A stretch of 64,000 bases of DNA from Candidatus Pantoea haifensis (GCA_018842655.1 JAGTWN010000004.1:3224001-3288000), one strand, 5' to 3'; counted from the stretch's first letter, positions 11,746-27,053 are shown. Notes: generated from the sequence alone by a model not told the origin. Translations and numbers: made by a program.

Positions 11746-13335
11746 TTAATGGCGGAAGTGACGCATATCAGTGAAAATCATCGCGATACCGTGCTCGTCC
11801 GCAGCGGCAATCACTTCATCATCACGGATAGAGCCACCCGGTTGAATCACGCAGCTTACGCCGACAGCCGCAGCGGCGTCGATGCCATCACGGAACGGGA
11901 AGAATGCATCAGACGCCATTGCAGAACCTTTTACTTCCAGACCTTCATCACCGGCTTTGATGCCAGCAATTTTGGCCGAGTAAACGCGGCTCATCTGGCC
12001 TGCGCCAATGCCAATCGTCATGTTGTCGCGCGCATAGACAATGGCATTAGACTTAACGAATTTAGCTACCTTCCAGCAGAACAGGGCGTCACGCAATTCC
12101 TGCTCAGTTGGCTGGCGCTTGCTGACCACACGTAACTGGCTGGCTTCAACCATCCCCAGATCGCGATCCTGAACCAGTAAACCGCCATTTACGCGTTTGA
12201 AGTCCAGGCCTTTCACACGATCCTGCCACTGACCGCAAACCAGCACGCGAACGTTCTGTTTGCTGGCCGTGATTTTTAATGCTGCCTCAGTAGCGGAAGG
12301 GGCAATAATCACTTCAACAAACTGACGGCTGATAATTGCCTGCGCGGTCGCTTCATCCAGCTCGCGGTTAAACGCAATAATGCCGCCAAAGGCAGAAGTC
12401 GGATCGGTTTGATAAGCGCGCTCATAGGCAGCAAGAACAGAATCGCCGACTGCCACGCCGCATGGATTAGCGTGTTTGACGATAACACACGCAGGTTCGC
12501 TGAACTCTTTTACGCACTCCAGTGCCGCATCAGTATCAGCGATGTTGTTGTAAGAGAGCGCCTTGCCCTGAACCTGCTGTGCAGTAGCGACAGAGGCTTC
12601 CTGGACATTCTCTTCTATATAGAAAGCAGCATCCTGATGGCTATTCTCACCGTAACGCATATCCTGCTTCTTAATGAAGTTAAGATTCAGCGTACGTGGG
12701 AAGCGGCCAGCCGGTTCTTTGCTCTGACCGTGATAAGCCGGCACCAGGCTACCGAAATAGTTGGCAATCATGCTGTCGTAAGCGGCTGTATGTTCGAAAG
12801 CTTTAATAGCCAAATCGAAACGCGTTTCCAGGGTCAATGAGTTTTCGTTGGCATCCAGCTCAGCCACAATGGCATCGTAGTCACTGCTCTTCACCACAAT
12901 CGCCACATCTTTATGGTTCTTAGCGGCTGAGCGCACCATTGTCGGTCCACCGATATCGATATTCTCGACGGCATCTTCCAGTGAGCAGCCTTCGCGCGCA
13001 ACGGTTTGTGCGAAGGGATACAGATTGACGACCACCATGTCGATAGGGCTGATTGCATGCTGCGCCATGATGGCATCATCCTGACCACGACGACCCAGAA
13101 TACCGCCATGCACTTTGGGGTGCAGCGTTTTGACGCGTCCATCCATCATTTCCGGGAAACCGGTGTAGTCAGAGACTTCAGTCACAGGAAGGCCAGCATC
13201 TGCCAGCAGGCGAGCAGTGCCGCCAGTGGAGAGTAGCTCGACACCGCGGTTGGAGAGCGCCTGAGCAAATTCAAGGATACCGGCTTTGTCAGAAACACTA
13301 AGCAGAGCGCGGCGTACAGGACGACGATGTTGCAT
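11746..13335 (-). CDS. purH: Bifunctional AICAR transformylase / IMP cyclohydrolase PurH
   Basis: Catalyses the last two steps of IMP synthesis. The N-terminal MGS-like cyclohydrolase domain (about 1-150) has [17 protein letters not shown] and [14 protein letters not shown]; the transformylase domain has the catalytic KHANPCG motif and the terminal FTDMRHFRH. The length of 529 is normal and no lesion is seen. It is the first gene of purHD. A PurR box overlaps its promoter and a stable hairpin sits in its leader. Confidence 0.98.
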   Translation of the reverse strand: MQHRRPVRRALLSVSDKAGILEFAQALSNRGVELLSTGGTARLLADAGLPVTEVSDYTGFPEMMDGRVKTLHPKVHGGILGRRGQDDAIMAQHAISPIDMVVVNLYPFAQTVAREGCSLEDAVENIDIGGPTMVRSAAKNHKDVAIVVKSSDYDAIVAELDANENSLTLETRFDLAIKAFEHTAAYDSMIANYFGSLVPAYHGQSKEPAGRFPRTLNLNFIKKQDMRYGENSHQDAAFYIEENVQEASVATAQQVQGKALSYNNIADTDAALECVKEFSEPACVIVKHANPCGVAVGDSVLAAYERAYQTDPTSAFGGIIAFNRELDEATAQAIISRQFVEVIIAPSATEAALKITASKQNVRVLVCGQWQDRVKGLDFKRVNGGLLVQDRDLGMVEASQLRVVSKRQPTEQELRDALFCWKVAKFVKSNAIVYARDNMTIGIGAGQMSRVYSAKIAGIKAGDEGLEVKGSAMASDAFFPFRDGIDAAAAVGVSCVIQPGGSIRDDEVIAAADEHGIAMIFTDMRHFRH

Positions 13336-13433
13336 GGTGGTTTTATCCCTTGGCTTTGTTTCGCGTAAATAAGAGCGTTACATCAAGCTTTGCGATCTCT
13401 TCTTTTATAAAGAAAGAAAGAAAACTTCAGGTA

Positions 13434-13452
13434 ACGCCCCGAAAAGGGGCGT
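13434..13452. other. Stable hairpin in the purH leader
   Basis: ACGCCCC and its exact complement surround a five-base loop, between the purH promoter and its ATG. The minus-strand transcript then has TACCTGAAG before a TTTTC run, so it is not a textbook terminator. Possible attenuator or RNA-stability element. Confidence 0.5.
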
Positions 13453-13469
13453 CCGTTACGTCGCGGGGC

Positions 13470-13491
13470 ATTGTAGCGAAAACGTTTGCGT
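13470..13491 (-). promoter_or_regulatory. purHD promoter -10 with overlapping PurR operator
   Basis: On the minus strand ACGCAAACGTTTTCGC (13491-13476) fits the PurR consensus almost exactly. It is directly followed by TACAAT, a good -10 hexamer at 13475-13470. PurR bound to hypoxanthine or guanine would block RNA polymerase here. Confidence 0.85.
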
Positions 13492-13607
13492 GATGCTCGT
13501 CTAAATTCGTGATGCTGAAGAATGTGGATAAGTTTGTGTGTAACTGCGTATAAAGCCGCATTTTGCTGTGGAATGCAGCGAACGGTTGTTTTTATTGAAT
13601 TTAGTGG

Positions 13608-13635
13608 TTGCACGCGCCGAACAACTCCCTATAAT
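13608..13635 (+). promoter_or_regulatory. rRNA operon promoter P1
   Basis: TTGCAC and TATAAT separated by 16 bases, followed by a GC-rich discriminator (GCGCC) and preceded by an AT-rich UP-like stretch. These are the hallmarks of growth-rate and ppGpp-controlled rrn P1 promoters. Confidence 0.85.
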
Positions 13636-13727
13636 GCGCCTCCATCGACACGGCACACCGGCTTACGGAATGACGTGTTGAGAGGTTCAGGAGACTGAGC
13701 CGCCGGAGAAAAACTTCGAAAAAGAAG

Positions 13728-13755
13728 TTGACTCTGAAGGAGGTTAGCGTAATAT
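13728..13755 (+). promoter_or_regulatory. rRNA operon promoter P2
   Basis: TTGACT and TAATAT separated by 16 bases, 120 bases downstream of P1, the spacing expected of a tandem rrn promoter pair. Confidence 0.8.
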
Positions 13756-13794
13756 ACGCCACCTCGCGACAGACGGTTAACCCGCTGGTCGCAC

Positions 13795-13806
13795 TGCTCT
13801 TTAACA
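13795..13806 (+). promoter_or_regulatory. rrn leader boxA antitermination site
   Basis: TGCTCTTTAACA matches enterobacterial rrn boxA, bound by NusB/NusE to prevent Rho termination of rRNA transcripts. Confidence 0.85.
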
Positions 13807-13957
13807 ATTTATCAGACAATCTGTGTGGGCACTCGCAGGATTGATATCAGCGTCTCCGGACGTAAAAAATATCAAGTCTCTGCTGGGTGAACACGTAATT
13901 CATTACGAAGTTTAATTCACAGAGCATCGCTTCACGGGTTGAAGCAAATCAAACTTT

Positions 13958-15497
<1,540 letters not shown>

Positions 15498-15570
15498 CCT
15501 GAAGATACCTTCCCGCGAAGTGCTCACACAGATTGTCTGATAGAAAGTAAAGAAGCAGTAAAACCCCGGC

Positions 15571-15647
<77 letters not shown>

Positions 15648-15752
15648 GTTCTTGCGTACTCTTCGTTGTGACCCCGGAGCGCACAGTTCAGCGCGCCTGG
15701 CGTTGCCACGTCCTGATTACAGAAGAATCATGGTCACGGGTTTTACCTATTT

Positions 15753-15828
15753 GGGGCTATAGCTCAGCTGGGAGAGCGCCTGCCTTGCACGCAGGAGGTC
15801 AGCGGTTCGATCCCGCTTAGCTCCACCA
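15753..15828 (+). tRNA. tRNA-Ala (UGC)
   Basis: A 76-base cloverleaf, GGGGCTATAGCTCAGC to encoded CCA. The anticodon TGC is at 15786-15788 in loop CTTGCAC. Second spacer tRNA. Confidence 0.98.
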
Positions 15829-15890
15829 TCAACCTGCGGTTGATACCCAAAACTTCAGAATGCATTTTCGAGTGCATTGCGAAGTTTTAC

Positions 15891-15902
15891 TGCTCTTTAA
15901 CA
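15891..15902 (+). promoter_or_regulatory. Spacer boxA antitermination site before 23S
   Basis: A second TGCTCTTTAACA copy downstream of the spacer tRNAs, 131 bases before the 23S start, as is usual in enterobacterial rrn operons. Confidence 0.85.
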
Positions 15903-16033
15903 ATCCGGAACAAGCTGAAAATTGAAACGACGCGTCGCGCCATTTCTCCGTAACAGGGAGTGGCACAGCGATGCGGACGAGTCTCTCAAATGCTTGCAGT
16001 CTGCACGCGTTGCAAAACGCCTGTGGGTTGTGA

Positions 16034-18934
<2,901 letters not shown>

Positions 18935-19017
18935 ACAACGCCAGAGGCGTTTTTGAGAGACTTTCAGCTTGTGACGGATAATTCTGCGCGGCCTGCGGGC
19001 GGCGCGGAGACAGAATT

Positions 19018-19137
19018 TGCCTGGCGGCACTAGCGCGGTGGTCCCACCTGACCCCATGCCGAACTCAGAAGTGAAACGCCGTAGCGCCGATGGTAGTGTG
19101 GGGTCTCCCCATGCGAGAGTAGGGAACTGCCAGGCAT
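19018..19137 (+). rRNA. 5S ribosomal RNA
   Basis: The 120-base sequence begins TGCCTGGCGGCACTAGCGCG and ends CTGCCAGGCAT, with pairing ends and the enterobacterial core. No tRNA follows it. Confidence 0.99.
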
Positions 19138-19148
19138 CCAACAGAAAA

Positions 19149-19177
19149 AGCCCCTGCGTCTGCAGGGGGCTTTTTTA
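19149..19177 (+). terminator. rRNA operon terminator
   Basis: AGCCCCTGC pairs with GCAGGGGGCT around a four-base loop, followed by TTTTTT, twelve bases after 5S. Confidence 0.9.
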
Positions 19178-19430
19178 CGTCTGCAGAAAAGTGATCCCGT
19201 TCCAGACGGCGGACAGATTATCAATCCTGCTCTGGATCTCTATTAGGATCACGCATAGCCGGATCGTTTCAGTCATTTCATGGCAACTACGCCCAAATTT
19301 ACTCTAACCCGTTTGCCGCTCAGCTTTGCTCTTACACGTAGAAGCAAAAATCTTATCCCAAATAAAGCTGAAACATTTTCATTCACTGCATGAAAACATC
19401 GACAAGTGGCATGTACCAGGCTAATGTTGG

Positions 19431-19454
19431 GCATCTGGATGTCTAAACGTTTAT
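19431..19454 (+). promoter_or_regulatory. MetJ operator (tandem met boxes) before metA
   Basis: Three adjacent octamers, GCATCTGG-ATGTCTAA-ACGTTTAT, resemble the AGACGTCT met-box array. They are almost identical to the metA operator region of E. coli. MetJ with S-adenosylmethionine would repress metA. The rest of 19178-19430 shows no gene. Confidence 0.75.
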
Positions 19455-19478
19455 ATGGTTGTAAGAGGTAAGCAGGCT

Positions 19479-20408
19479 ATGCCAATCAGGGTTCCCGACG
19501 AATTACCGGCAGTGAATTTTTTACGTAACGAAAATGTTTTTGTCATGACGTCGTCACGCGCCAGTGTTCAGGAGATCCGTCCGCTTAAAGTATTGGTGCT
19601 CAATTTGATGCCAAAGAAGATTGAGACAGAAAATCAGTTCCTGCGTTTGCTTTCCAACTCGCCGCTGCAAATCGATATCCAGTTATTGCGTATCGACAGC
19701 CGCGAATCTCGCAATACGCCAACGGAGCATCTCAATAACTTCTACTGTAACTTTGATGATATTGAGCACGATAACTTTGACGGCTTAATCGTTACAGGCG
19801 CACCTCTCGGCCTGGTCGATTTTAATGATGTGGCTTACTGGCCTCAGATTCAGCGTGTACTGCATTGGGCAAAAGAGCATGTCACATCGACCCTGTTTGT
19901 CTGTTGGGCGGTTCAGGCTGCGCTTAATATTCTTTATGGCATTCCAAAGCAAACGCGGCAGAACAAACTGTCAGGCGTGTTTGAGCATCAAATTTGCCAT
20001 CCTCATTCACTGTTGACGCGAGGTTTTGATGATAATTTCCTCGCACCGCACTCACGTTATGCAGATTTTCCTACGCAGCTGATTACTGATTACACTGATT
20101 TGGAGCTGTTTGCTGAATCGGAACAAACAGGCGCTTATTTGATGGCGAGTAAAGATAAGCGTCTGGCGTTTGTTACAGGTCATCCGGAATATGATGCGCT
20201 GACGCTATCGGGTGAGTATCACCGTGATTATGAAGCGGGGCTAAATCCTGATATTCCGTATAATTATTTTCCGCATGATAATCCTGAGTTGCCGCCCCGT
20301 GCCACCTGGCGCAGTCATGGCAACCTGTTGTTTTCAAACTGGCTCAACTATTACGTCTATCAGATCACGCCATTCGATTTGCGTCATATGAATCCAACGT
20401 TAGATTAA
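19479..20408 (+). CDS. metA: Homoserine O-succinyltransferase MetA
   Basis: Transfers succinyl from succinyl-CoA to homoserine, committing it to methionine. The 309-residue length equals E. coli MetA. Landmarks are [20 protein letters not shown], the nucleophilic cysteine in [13 protein letters not shown], and [13 protein letters not shown] with the catalytic His/Glu. I start at 19479 (MPIRVPD); an in-frame GTG at 19455 is not needed. GAGG lies about 13 bases before the ATG. Confidence 0.97.
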   Translation: MPIRVPDELPAVNFLRNENVFVMTSSRASVQEIRPLKVLVLNLMPKKIETENQFLRLLSNSPLQIDIQLLRIDSRESRNTPTEHLNNFYCNFDDIEHDNFDGLIVTGAPLGLVDFNDVAYWPQIQRVLHWAKEHVTSTLFVCWAVQAALNILYGIPKQTRQNKLSGVFEHQICHPHSLLTRGFDDNFLAPHSRYADFPTQLITDYTDLELFAESEQTGAYLMASKDKRLAFVTGHPEYDALTLSGEYHRDYEAGLNPDIPYNYFPHDNPELPPRATWRSHGNLLFSNWLNYYVYQITPFDLRHMNPTLD

Positions 20409-20430
20409 ACGGTCAGTTCCCGCTCTTCAT

Positions 20431-20465
20431 AACCGTGGCCGCTGTGCGCTGCCACGGTTTTTTTA
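20431..20465 (+). terminator. Terminator after metA
   Basis: AACCGTGGC and GCCACGGTT arms around CGCTGTGCGCT, followed by a run of seven T. Confidence 0.9.
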
Positions 20466-20576
20466 TGCCTGAAATTCATTTTCTGAAATTTATTCCACCC
20501 TTTCTCTAAATTTAAACCTCGTGAAAACAAGCCATTAAATTGCTATTGAATTGAAAATGGAAATAGTTTTTGATTT

Positions 20577-20591
20577 TGAAAATTATTTGCA
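20577..20591 (+). promoter_or_regulatory. Candidate IclR operator of aceBAK
   Basis: TGAAAATTATTTGCA matches the IclR consensus TGGAAATNATTTCCA with two mismatches, 83 bases before aceB. A weaker TGGAAATAG copy lies at about 20558. IclR is encoded nearby at 27054-27884. Confidence 0.6.
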
Positions 20592-20673
20592 TATGCTTTG
20601 ATCCTGTAGCTCAAAAATTAGCCTGCTTGCAGATCCCGGTTTTCGTTTCGCCAAGTAACAGGAGTATGCCACT

Positions 20674-22274
20674 ATGACTGACTCGGTTATCAGCAATGCT
20701 CTTCATTTCACGCAACCTCTTAAAGCCATTGATAAACAGCTGCTTACACCAGAAGCGATCGTCTTTTTGCAAGATTTGATTATGCGCTTCGCGTCACAAC
20801 GTGAGGATTTATTGCAAGCGCGCCTGGTACGTCAGCAAGATTATGACAATGGGCAGCTTCCAGGTTTCAATATGGAAACAGCTTCCATTAGGGAAAGTAA
20901 CTGGAAGATCCTTAGCATACCGCAGGATTTATCAGATCGGCGGGTGGAAATCACCGGTCCGCCAGAACGTAAAATGATCATCAATGCATTAAATGCCAAC
21001 GTAAAAGTTTTCATGGCCGATTTTGAGGATTCACTCTCGCCAGAGTGGCATAAGCTGCTTGAAGGGCAGCAGGCATTGCGCGAAGCGGTGAAAGGCACGC
21101 TGAGTTATACCAGTGAGAAGGGCAAGATTTATCAGCTACGAGCCGATCCTGCGGTGCTGATGTGCCGGGTACGTGGCCTGCATCTCTCTGAAAAGCATGT
21201 TACCTGGCAGGGTAAAGCCATTCCGGCTGGGCTATTTGATTTCGCGCTCTACTTTTTCATAACGCTGAAGCTCTGTTAGCGAAAAAGAGTGGCCCCTATT
21301 TTTATTTGCCAAAAACAGAAAGCTGGCAGGAAATTGCCTGGTGGCGTGAGATCTTTCGCTTCACCGAAGATCGCTTTGATCTGCCGCGTGGCACCATCAA
21401 AGCTACCGTCTTGATAGAAACCTTACCGGCTGTATTTCAGATGGATGAGATCCTGTGGAATCTGCGCGATCACATTGTGGGTCTGAACTGCGGACGCTGG
21501 GATTACATCTTCAGCTACATCAAAACACTGCGGCAACATGATGATCGCATTTTGCCGGATCGCCAGTCAGTCAGTATGGCGCAGCCGTTCCTCGATGCTT
21601 ATTCACGCTTACTGATTAAAACCTGTCATAAGCGTGGCGCGTTAGCCATGGGGGGCATGTCAGCACTGATCCCGGATAAGGACGCGGCACGCAATGAATG
21701 GGTGCTACAGCGGGTCACCGAAGATAAGCAGCGAGAAGCACAAAACGGACATGACGGAACATGGATTGCGCATCCAGGCCTGGCGGATACGGCAATGGCA
21801 GTGTTCAACCAGGCGCTGGGCGATCAACCAAACCAGCTACACGTATTACGCGAAGATGATGCGCCCATAACAGCCGAACACTTACTGTCGCCCTGCGAAG
21901 GCCAGCGCACTGAAGCGGGTATGCGCGCCAATATCCGTGTTGCGCTGCAATACCTTACAGCCTGGATCAGTGGCAACGGCTGCGTACCGATTGATGGCCT
22001 GATGGAGGATGCCGCCACCGCGGAAATCGCACGTACCTCAATCTGGCAATGGATACGTCATCAGCAACGGCTGGTTGACGGAAGAGTGGTAACCGCCGAG
22101 CTGTTTCAACAGCTGTTAAGCGAGGAATTGCACCGACTTCAAACTTCATCTGGCGAGGCGCGTTTTAGTGCGGATCGTTATGGTGAAGCGGCCCGCTTAA
22201 TGACGGAAATTACTCTCGAAAAACAGCTGGTTTCATTTCTCACCCTGCCAGGCTACCGCCTGATCCCTGACTAA
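20674..22274 (+). CDS. aceB: Malate synthase A AceB (frameshifted as sequenced)
   Basis: Condenses glyoxylate and acetyl-CoA to malate in the glyoxylate bypass. Conserved segments are [62 protein letters not shown] and [18 protein letters not shown]. The frame breaks at about 21258: adding one C after TTTTTC restores [20 protein letters not shown] and a protein of 533 residues, exactly the E. coli length. First gene of aceBAK; AGGAG lies nine bases upstream of the ATG. Confidence 0.93.
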
Positions 22275-22287
22275 AGGAGCCGTTGCC

Positions 22288-23588
22288 ATGATGCGTACCC
22301 AACAAATCCAACAGATTGAACAACAGTGGCAGGATGCGCGCTGGAAAGGTATTACTCGTCCTTACAGTGCCGCAGATGTAGTTAATCTGCGCGGGTCGGT
22401 GAACCCGGTCTGCACGCTGGCAGAGCGTGGCGCTGAAAAATTGTGGTCACTGCTCAACGGCGAAGCGAAGAAAGGCTACATCAATAGCCTTGGCGCCTTA
22501 ACCGGCGGTCAGGCGCTACAACAGGCTAAAGCCGGCATTGAAGCGATTTACCTTTCCGGCTGGCAAGTGGCGGCAGATGCGAACCTGGCCGGGCAGATGT
22601 ATCCCGACCAGTCGCTTTATCCGGTGAACTCAGTGCCGGAAGTGGTGACACGCATTAATCAGACCTTTCAGCGTGCCGATCAGATTCAGTGGGCGGGGGT
22701 ATTGAGCCAGGCGACAGTCGCTATATCGACTATTTTTTACCCATAGTCGCTGATGCAGAAGCGGGTTTTGGCGGCGTACTCAACGCTTTTGAGTTGATGA
22801 AATCGATGATTAGCGCAGGTGCCTCGGCAGTCCATTTCGAAGACCAACTGGCGGCCGTGAAAAAATGTGGTCATATGGGCGGTAAAGTGCTGGTTCCTAC
22901 TCAGGAAGCTGTGCAAAAACTGGTCGCAGCAAGGCTGGCTGCCGACGTGATGCATGTTCCGACAATATTGCTGGCCCGGACCGATGCCGATGCAGCAGAT
23001 TTAATTACCTCAGACTGTGATGAATACGATCGTCCGTTTATTCGCGGCGATCGCACCGCAGAAGGTTTCTTCCGCACCCATGCCGGTATTGAACAAGCCA
23101 TCAGCCGGGGGCTGGCTTATGCGCCTTATGCTGATGTGCTGTGGTGCGAAACCTCCACGCCTGATTTGACGATGGCGGCACGTTTCGCTGAAGCGATACA
23201 TGCCCGGTTTCCAGGCAAGCTGCTGGCTTACAACTGCTCACCTTCCTTTAACTGGAAGAAAAATCTCAATGATAAAACCATTGCTCGCTTCCAGCAGGCA
23301 CTCAGTGAAATGGGCTATCGCTTTCAGTTCATCACGCTGGCGGGCATTCACAGTATGTGGTTCAACATGTTTGATCTGGCCCAGGCATACGCGCAGGGTG
23401 AAGGAATGCGCCACTACGTCGAGAAAGTGCAGCAGCCCGAATTTGCTGCGCGTGAACGCGGCTACAGCTTCTCTTCGCACCAGCAAGAGGTCGGCACTGG
23501 CTATTTCGATCGGGTGACGACGGTAATTCAGGGCGGTCAGTCATCCGTCACGGCGCTGACCGGTTCGACTGAGGAGCATCAGTTTTAA
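22288..23588 (+). CDS. aceA: Isocitrate lyase AceA (frameshifted as sequenced)
   Basis: Splits isocitrate into glyoxylate and succinate. It has [36 protein letters not shown], the catalytic [17 protein letters not shown] loop and [14 protein letters not shown]. The frame breaks in the five-G run at 22695-22699: a sixth G restores [19 protein letters not shown] and a 433-residue protein, one short of E. coli. It follows aceB by 13 bases with GGAG upstream. Confidence 0.93.
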
Positions 23589-23597
23589 CGCTGCGTC

Positions 23598-23627
23598 TCC
23601 CGCCTGGCCTTTTGCAGGCGGGACTTT
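23598..23627 (+). other. Intercistronic hairpin between aceA and aceK
   Basis: TCCCGCCTG pairs with CAGGCGGGA around an eight-base loop and is followed by CTTTTC. It resembles a REP-like stem or weak terminator. It probably lowers aceK expression relative to aceBA, as the aceA-aceK repeats are thought to do in E. coli. Confidence 0.65.
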
Positions 23628-23641
23628 TCGGAGAGCAGGCT

Positions 23642-25374
23642 ATGTCGCCACGCGAATCACTGATTGCCCATACCATTTTGCAGGGTTTTGACGCCCAGTA
23701 TGGCCGCTTTTTAGATATTACTGCAGGCGCACAGCAACGCTTTGAGCAGGCCGAATGGCATGCGGTGCAGCTGGCAATGAAAGCGCGCATTCATCTCTAT
23801 GATCATCACGTTGGGTTAGTCGCCGATCAGCTACGGGTGCTGAATGACGCCGATCACTGGGACGACGCGTTTTGGTTGCGAATAAAAAGCCATTACGAAA
23901 CCTTATTGCCGGGCTATCCACGCTATGAGATTGCCGAAAGCTTCTTTAACTCTGTCTATTGTCGGCTACACGGGCATACACATCTGCAACCCCAGCGGCT
24001 CTTTATTGTGAGTTCGCAGGCTGCGTCCCCGCAGCTGTGCCTGCTCGTCCGCTGGCTCGCCGTTATCGACCACAACAAGGCTGGCTGCCGCTCATTCATC
24101 AGGTGCTAACAGACTTGCCGTTGACCTTGCCGTGGCAGGATCGGGCGCGTGATGAAGCGTGGATTATTCGGCATTTATTTGAGCACTTTTCCCCTGAACA
24201 ACTGAGTAAAGGCTGGCTGGATGTTAGCTGCGAGCTGTTCTTTCGTAATAAAACCGCATGGATAGTGGCGCGTTTACATTTACCGGATGGCATTCATCCC
24301 TGTCTGCTGCCGATTCAGCGCAGCGACAAAGGCGAACTGTGGATTGATACCTGCCTGACCACAACCGATGATGCCAGCATCGTGTTTGGCTTCGCGCGCG
24401 CGTATTTTATGGTGTATGCACCGGTGCCAGCCGCGCTGGTGGCCTGGCTGCAACCGATTTTGCCGGGCAAAACGCTGGCTGAACGTTACATGGCGATTGG
24501 TTGTCAGAAACACGGCAAAACAGAAAGCTATCGTGAATATCTTCAGGCGCTGGCGCACTCCACTGGCGCATGCGAAATCGCGCCAGGCGTGCGCGGCATG
24601 GTGATGACGGTGTTTACACTGCCTGGTTTTGATCGGGTATTTAAAGTGATCAAGGATCGCTTTGCCCCGCAAAAAGAGGTGACCGAAGCGCAGGTCCGTG
24701 CCTGTTATCAACGTGTTAAAGAGCACGATCGCGTCGGTCGGATGGCGGACACGCAAGAATTTGAACACTTTTCTCTGCCGCTGGCGCGTATTTCCCCAAC
24801 GTTAATGGCGGAGCTGAATGCGACCATTCCTGAAAAAATGCGTATTGAAAACGATCGGCTGATCATTCGCCATCTTTGGCTGGAGCGCCGGATGCAGCCA
24901 CTGAATCTTTATCTGGCGCAGGCGAGTGCTGCACAGCGACAGCAGGCTATTGCTGAATATGGCAATGCGATCAAGCAGCTCGCGGCGGCAAACATTTTTC
25001 CCGGTGATATGTTGTTCAAGAATTTCGGTATCACGCGGCATGGGCGCGTGGTGTTTTATGACTATGACGAAATTCGGCCAATGAGCGAGCTGCAATTTCG
25101 CGATGTACCCCGGGCGCGCTATGAGGAAGATGAGTTAAGCGCCGAACCCTGGTATAGCGTAGGGCCGGATGATGTCTTTCCCGAAACCTTTCGCTACGCC
25201 TTATGCAGTGAGGCGGCAACCGGCGCGTTATTACAACAGCTGCATCCTGAGCTTTTTGATGCTGGCTGGTGGCGCAGGCAGCAGCAGCGTATTGCACAAG
25301 GCCACATAGAAGAGGTGATGGCCTGGCAACAGTCACAGCGGTTTAGTGTGCGCTACGGTGAGGCATTTGCTTAG
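23642..25374 (+). CDS. aceK: Isocitrate dehydrogenase kinase/phosphatase AceK (frameshifted as sequenced)
   Basis: Phosphorylates isocitrate dehydrogenase to divert isocitrate into the glyoxylate bypass, and reverses this. Conserved blocks: [86 protein letters not shown] and [14 protein letters not shown]. The frame breaks in the CCCC run at 24027-24030. A fifth C links [10 protein letters not shown] to [18 protein letters not shown] and gives 577 residues against 578 in E. coli. GGAG precedes the ATG. Confidence 0.92.
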
Positions 25375-25465
25375 GGGTATAAACGACGATGGAATAAAGA
25401 CCACTTTTTATTATGGTTTAGCGTGTATTATTCCGCAGGGAAACATTAACAGTGGAGGTTACATT

Positions 25466-25946
25466 ATGCCTGTTCCGGCTTATTTATAGTTAAAGGACAA
25501 TGGCGGTGCGCTCATTAAAGGTTCTGTGGATGTGGAGAGCCGGGAATGCAGCATTGAGATTATCGGTTTTTCGCATAGCGTGTCGCTGCCAGTTGATTCA
25601 TAACCGGACAAATCACAGGTAAACGGATACACTCGCTTGTCTCACTGGAAAAGAAATTTGATTCATCCAGCCCTTATCTTTTAAAGCGGTAACAACTGGC
25701 CAGAAATTAATGTCAGCTGAAATTAAGTGGTACCACATTAACGATACAGGTCAGGAAGTTGAGTATTACAACATGCTGCTGGAAGGCGTAAAAAACGTTT
25801 CGTTTAATCCAGGCATGCCGAATGCAAAAGCGCCGGGCACGCAGCATATCAATCATACGGAATCGATCGCGCTGATGTATGAGAAAATCACGCATAAATT
25901 TTGTGATGGTAATGTGCAACACGCCGATAGCTGGCAGAATCGCTAA
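25466..25946 (+). pseudogene. Broken orphan hcp (type VI secretion tube protein, TssD)
   Basis: Read with corrections, this encodes a full-length Hcp: MPVPAYL then LKDNGGALIKGSVDVESREC, FSHSVSLPVDS, TGQITGKRIHS, KFDSSSPYL, KAVTTGQKLMSAEIKWYHIN, TQHINHTESIALMYEKIT and a C-terminal GNVQHADSWQNR. Lesions are a TAG at codon 8 (25487-25489), where Hcp proteins have Trp, and single missing bases near 25601 and in the T run at 25679-25682. The deletions could be read errors but the TAG is a substitution, so I treat it as a real pseudogene. GGAGG precedes the ATG. No other T6SS structural gene is in the window. Confidence 0.85.
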
Positions 25947-25950
25947 TAAA

Positions 25951-25978
25951 AGGGGCTTAATGCCCATTACTTTTTTTT
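25951..25978 (+). terminator. Terminator after the hcp pseudogene
   Basis: GGGC-ttaat-GCCC stem followed after four bases by eight T. The 200 bases beyond (25979-26180) are very AT-rich with no recognisable gene. Confidence 0.6.
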
Positions 25979-26180
25979 ATAAATTTAATTGAAAATAAAT
26001 AGCAATCGTCAAGGATGTGTTTGTTAAGAGAAGTGTTGTTATATTTATTGTTTCGGTTGATTTTAAATAAATATCATAATTTATGAGTTTTGCCAGAGTG
26101 AAAAATATAAAAAAGAATAGCAGGCTTTTTGTTAATAATTGAGTCAAACCAGGCAAGCATCTTTAAAGTGGCTAATTAAA

Positions 26181-26456
26181 TTACTGTTTTTTTCCTCTAA
26201 TATATAAAAATATTTGCACACATGGCGAGTAGATTAACATGGCAGTGATGAGTTGTAATGCTGTCAATGCCATGTCGTTTACCTGGTGAATATACTCATG
26301 TGAAAGGTTATTTACTGTCAGGTTAGCAATTTTAATTGCCATACTAAACGGGAAGACTTTATACCAGATAATATGTTTATAGCTTAATTTCGCGACACGA
26401 TAGAAGATTGAAAAGAAGAAGACTGTTTTCAGTAATTTACAAGCAAGAAAAAGCAT
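26181..26456 (-). CDS. Small membrane protein, possible immunity protein of the DUF2778 effector
   Basis: Ninety-one residues with a hydrophobic N-terminal segment (about 7-24) and a second near 64-86 ending in RGKKQ. I do not recognise the family. Its start overlaps the 3' end of the broken DUF2778 gene by 20 bases, on the same strand, the layout of an effector followed by its immunity gene; that role is inference. GAGG lies nine bases before the ATG. The region is much richer in A+T than its neighbours, suggesting acquisition by transfer. Confidence 0.55.
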   Translation of the reverse strand: MLFLACKLLKTVFFFSIFYRVAKLSYKHIIWYKVFPFSMAIKIANLTVNNLSHEYIHQVNDMALTALQLITAMLIYSPCVQIFLYIRGKKQ

Positions 26457-26944
26457 TCTGTATTACCTCAATTGTGCCGTAGGTTGCGAATTGAGAGTTA
26501 GGGATGTTCTCTTTTTTTGGCCAAGAATTGCTCTTCGGATTTTAAGGAAATCTGAACGGTGAGGTCATGTTATGCAGCCTTCTGATCGCATTCCGGGATG
26601 TAGCCGAAATGCTCCACGTTCAATATTTTTTATGAAAACCGTGTCATTAATTACCGCATCTTCACGATATAGTGCGAGCCATTCTGAATGATCTACATAA
26701 TAATCAGTACGGCTTTTAATAAAATCGATACCTGTAGCTCTTAATGAGTTAAAAAACTCCCGTGAGACCTGTCGACAATATAATACCTGCCTGCTGGAAT
26801 CGGCCCTACATTAGGAATATGCTCGCAACCACTTTGGTTAAGGCAGCTGCCTTGCCCTGAAAAAGCCAGAAAGGTGCCAACACCATAAATTGACAGAGGT
26901 GAATAGTGGGCACCGTTGATGATGAACTTTCCCTGTATAGCCAC
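26437..26944 (-). pseudogene. Broken DUF2778 / Tlde1-type L,D-transpeptidase effector
   Basis: The GTG at 26944 (AAGGGA upstream) opens AIQGKFIINGAHYSPLSIYG, GVGTFLAFSGQG, then VGPIPAGRYYIVDR, the DUF2778 N-terminus. Adding one T in the six-base run at 26751-26756 continues with VDHSEWLALYRED and FRLHPG...SEGCIT, which holds the histidine and cysteine of L,D-transpeptidases. A TGA follows at once (26567-26565). Beyond it the family tail IPNSQFATYGTIEVIQ is readable after one more base in the T7 run at 26512-26518. Tlde1 proteins are T6SS effectors acting on peptidoglycan precursors. With a stop plus two frameshifts I call it a pseudogene. Confidence 0.8.
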
Positions 26945-27053
26945 AACCCATCCCTTATTTGATAAACCTTGTTTATTATAGGGGTTTTATGGCATGAACA
27001 GCTTTTAATTATATAAGGCTGTTGCGCAGATCACGCTGTTTAAATTCACGACA

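Noticed and set aside
13383-13613. Minus-strand 76-codon frame upstream of purH
   Set aside because: It overlaps the purH promoter, PurR box and leader hairpin and shows no recognisable protein features.
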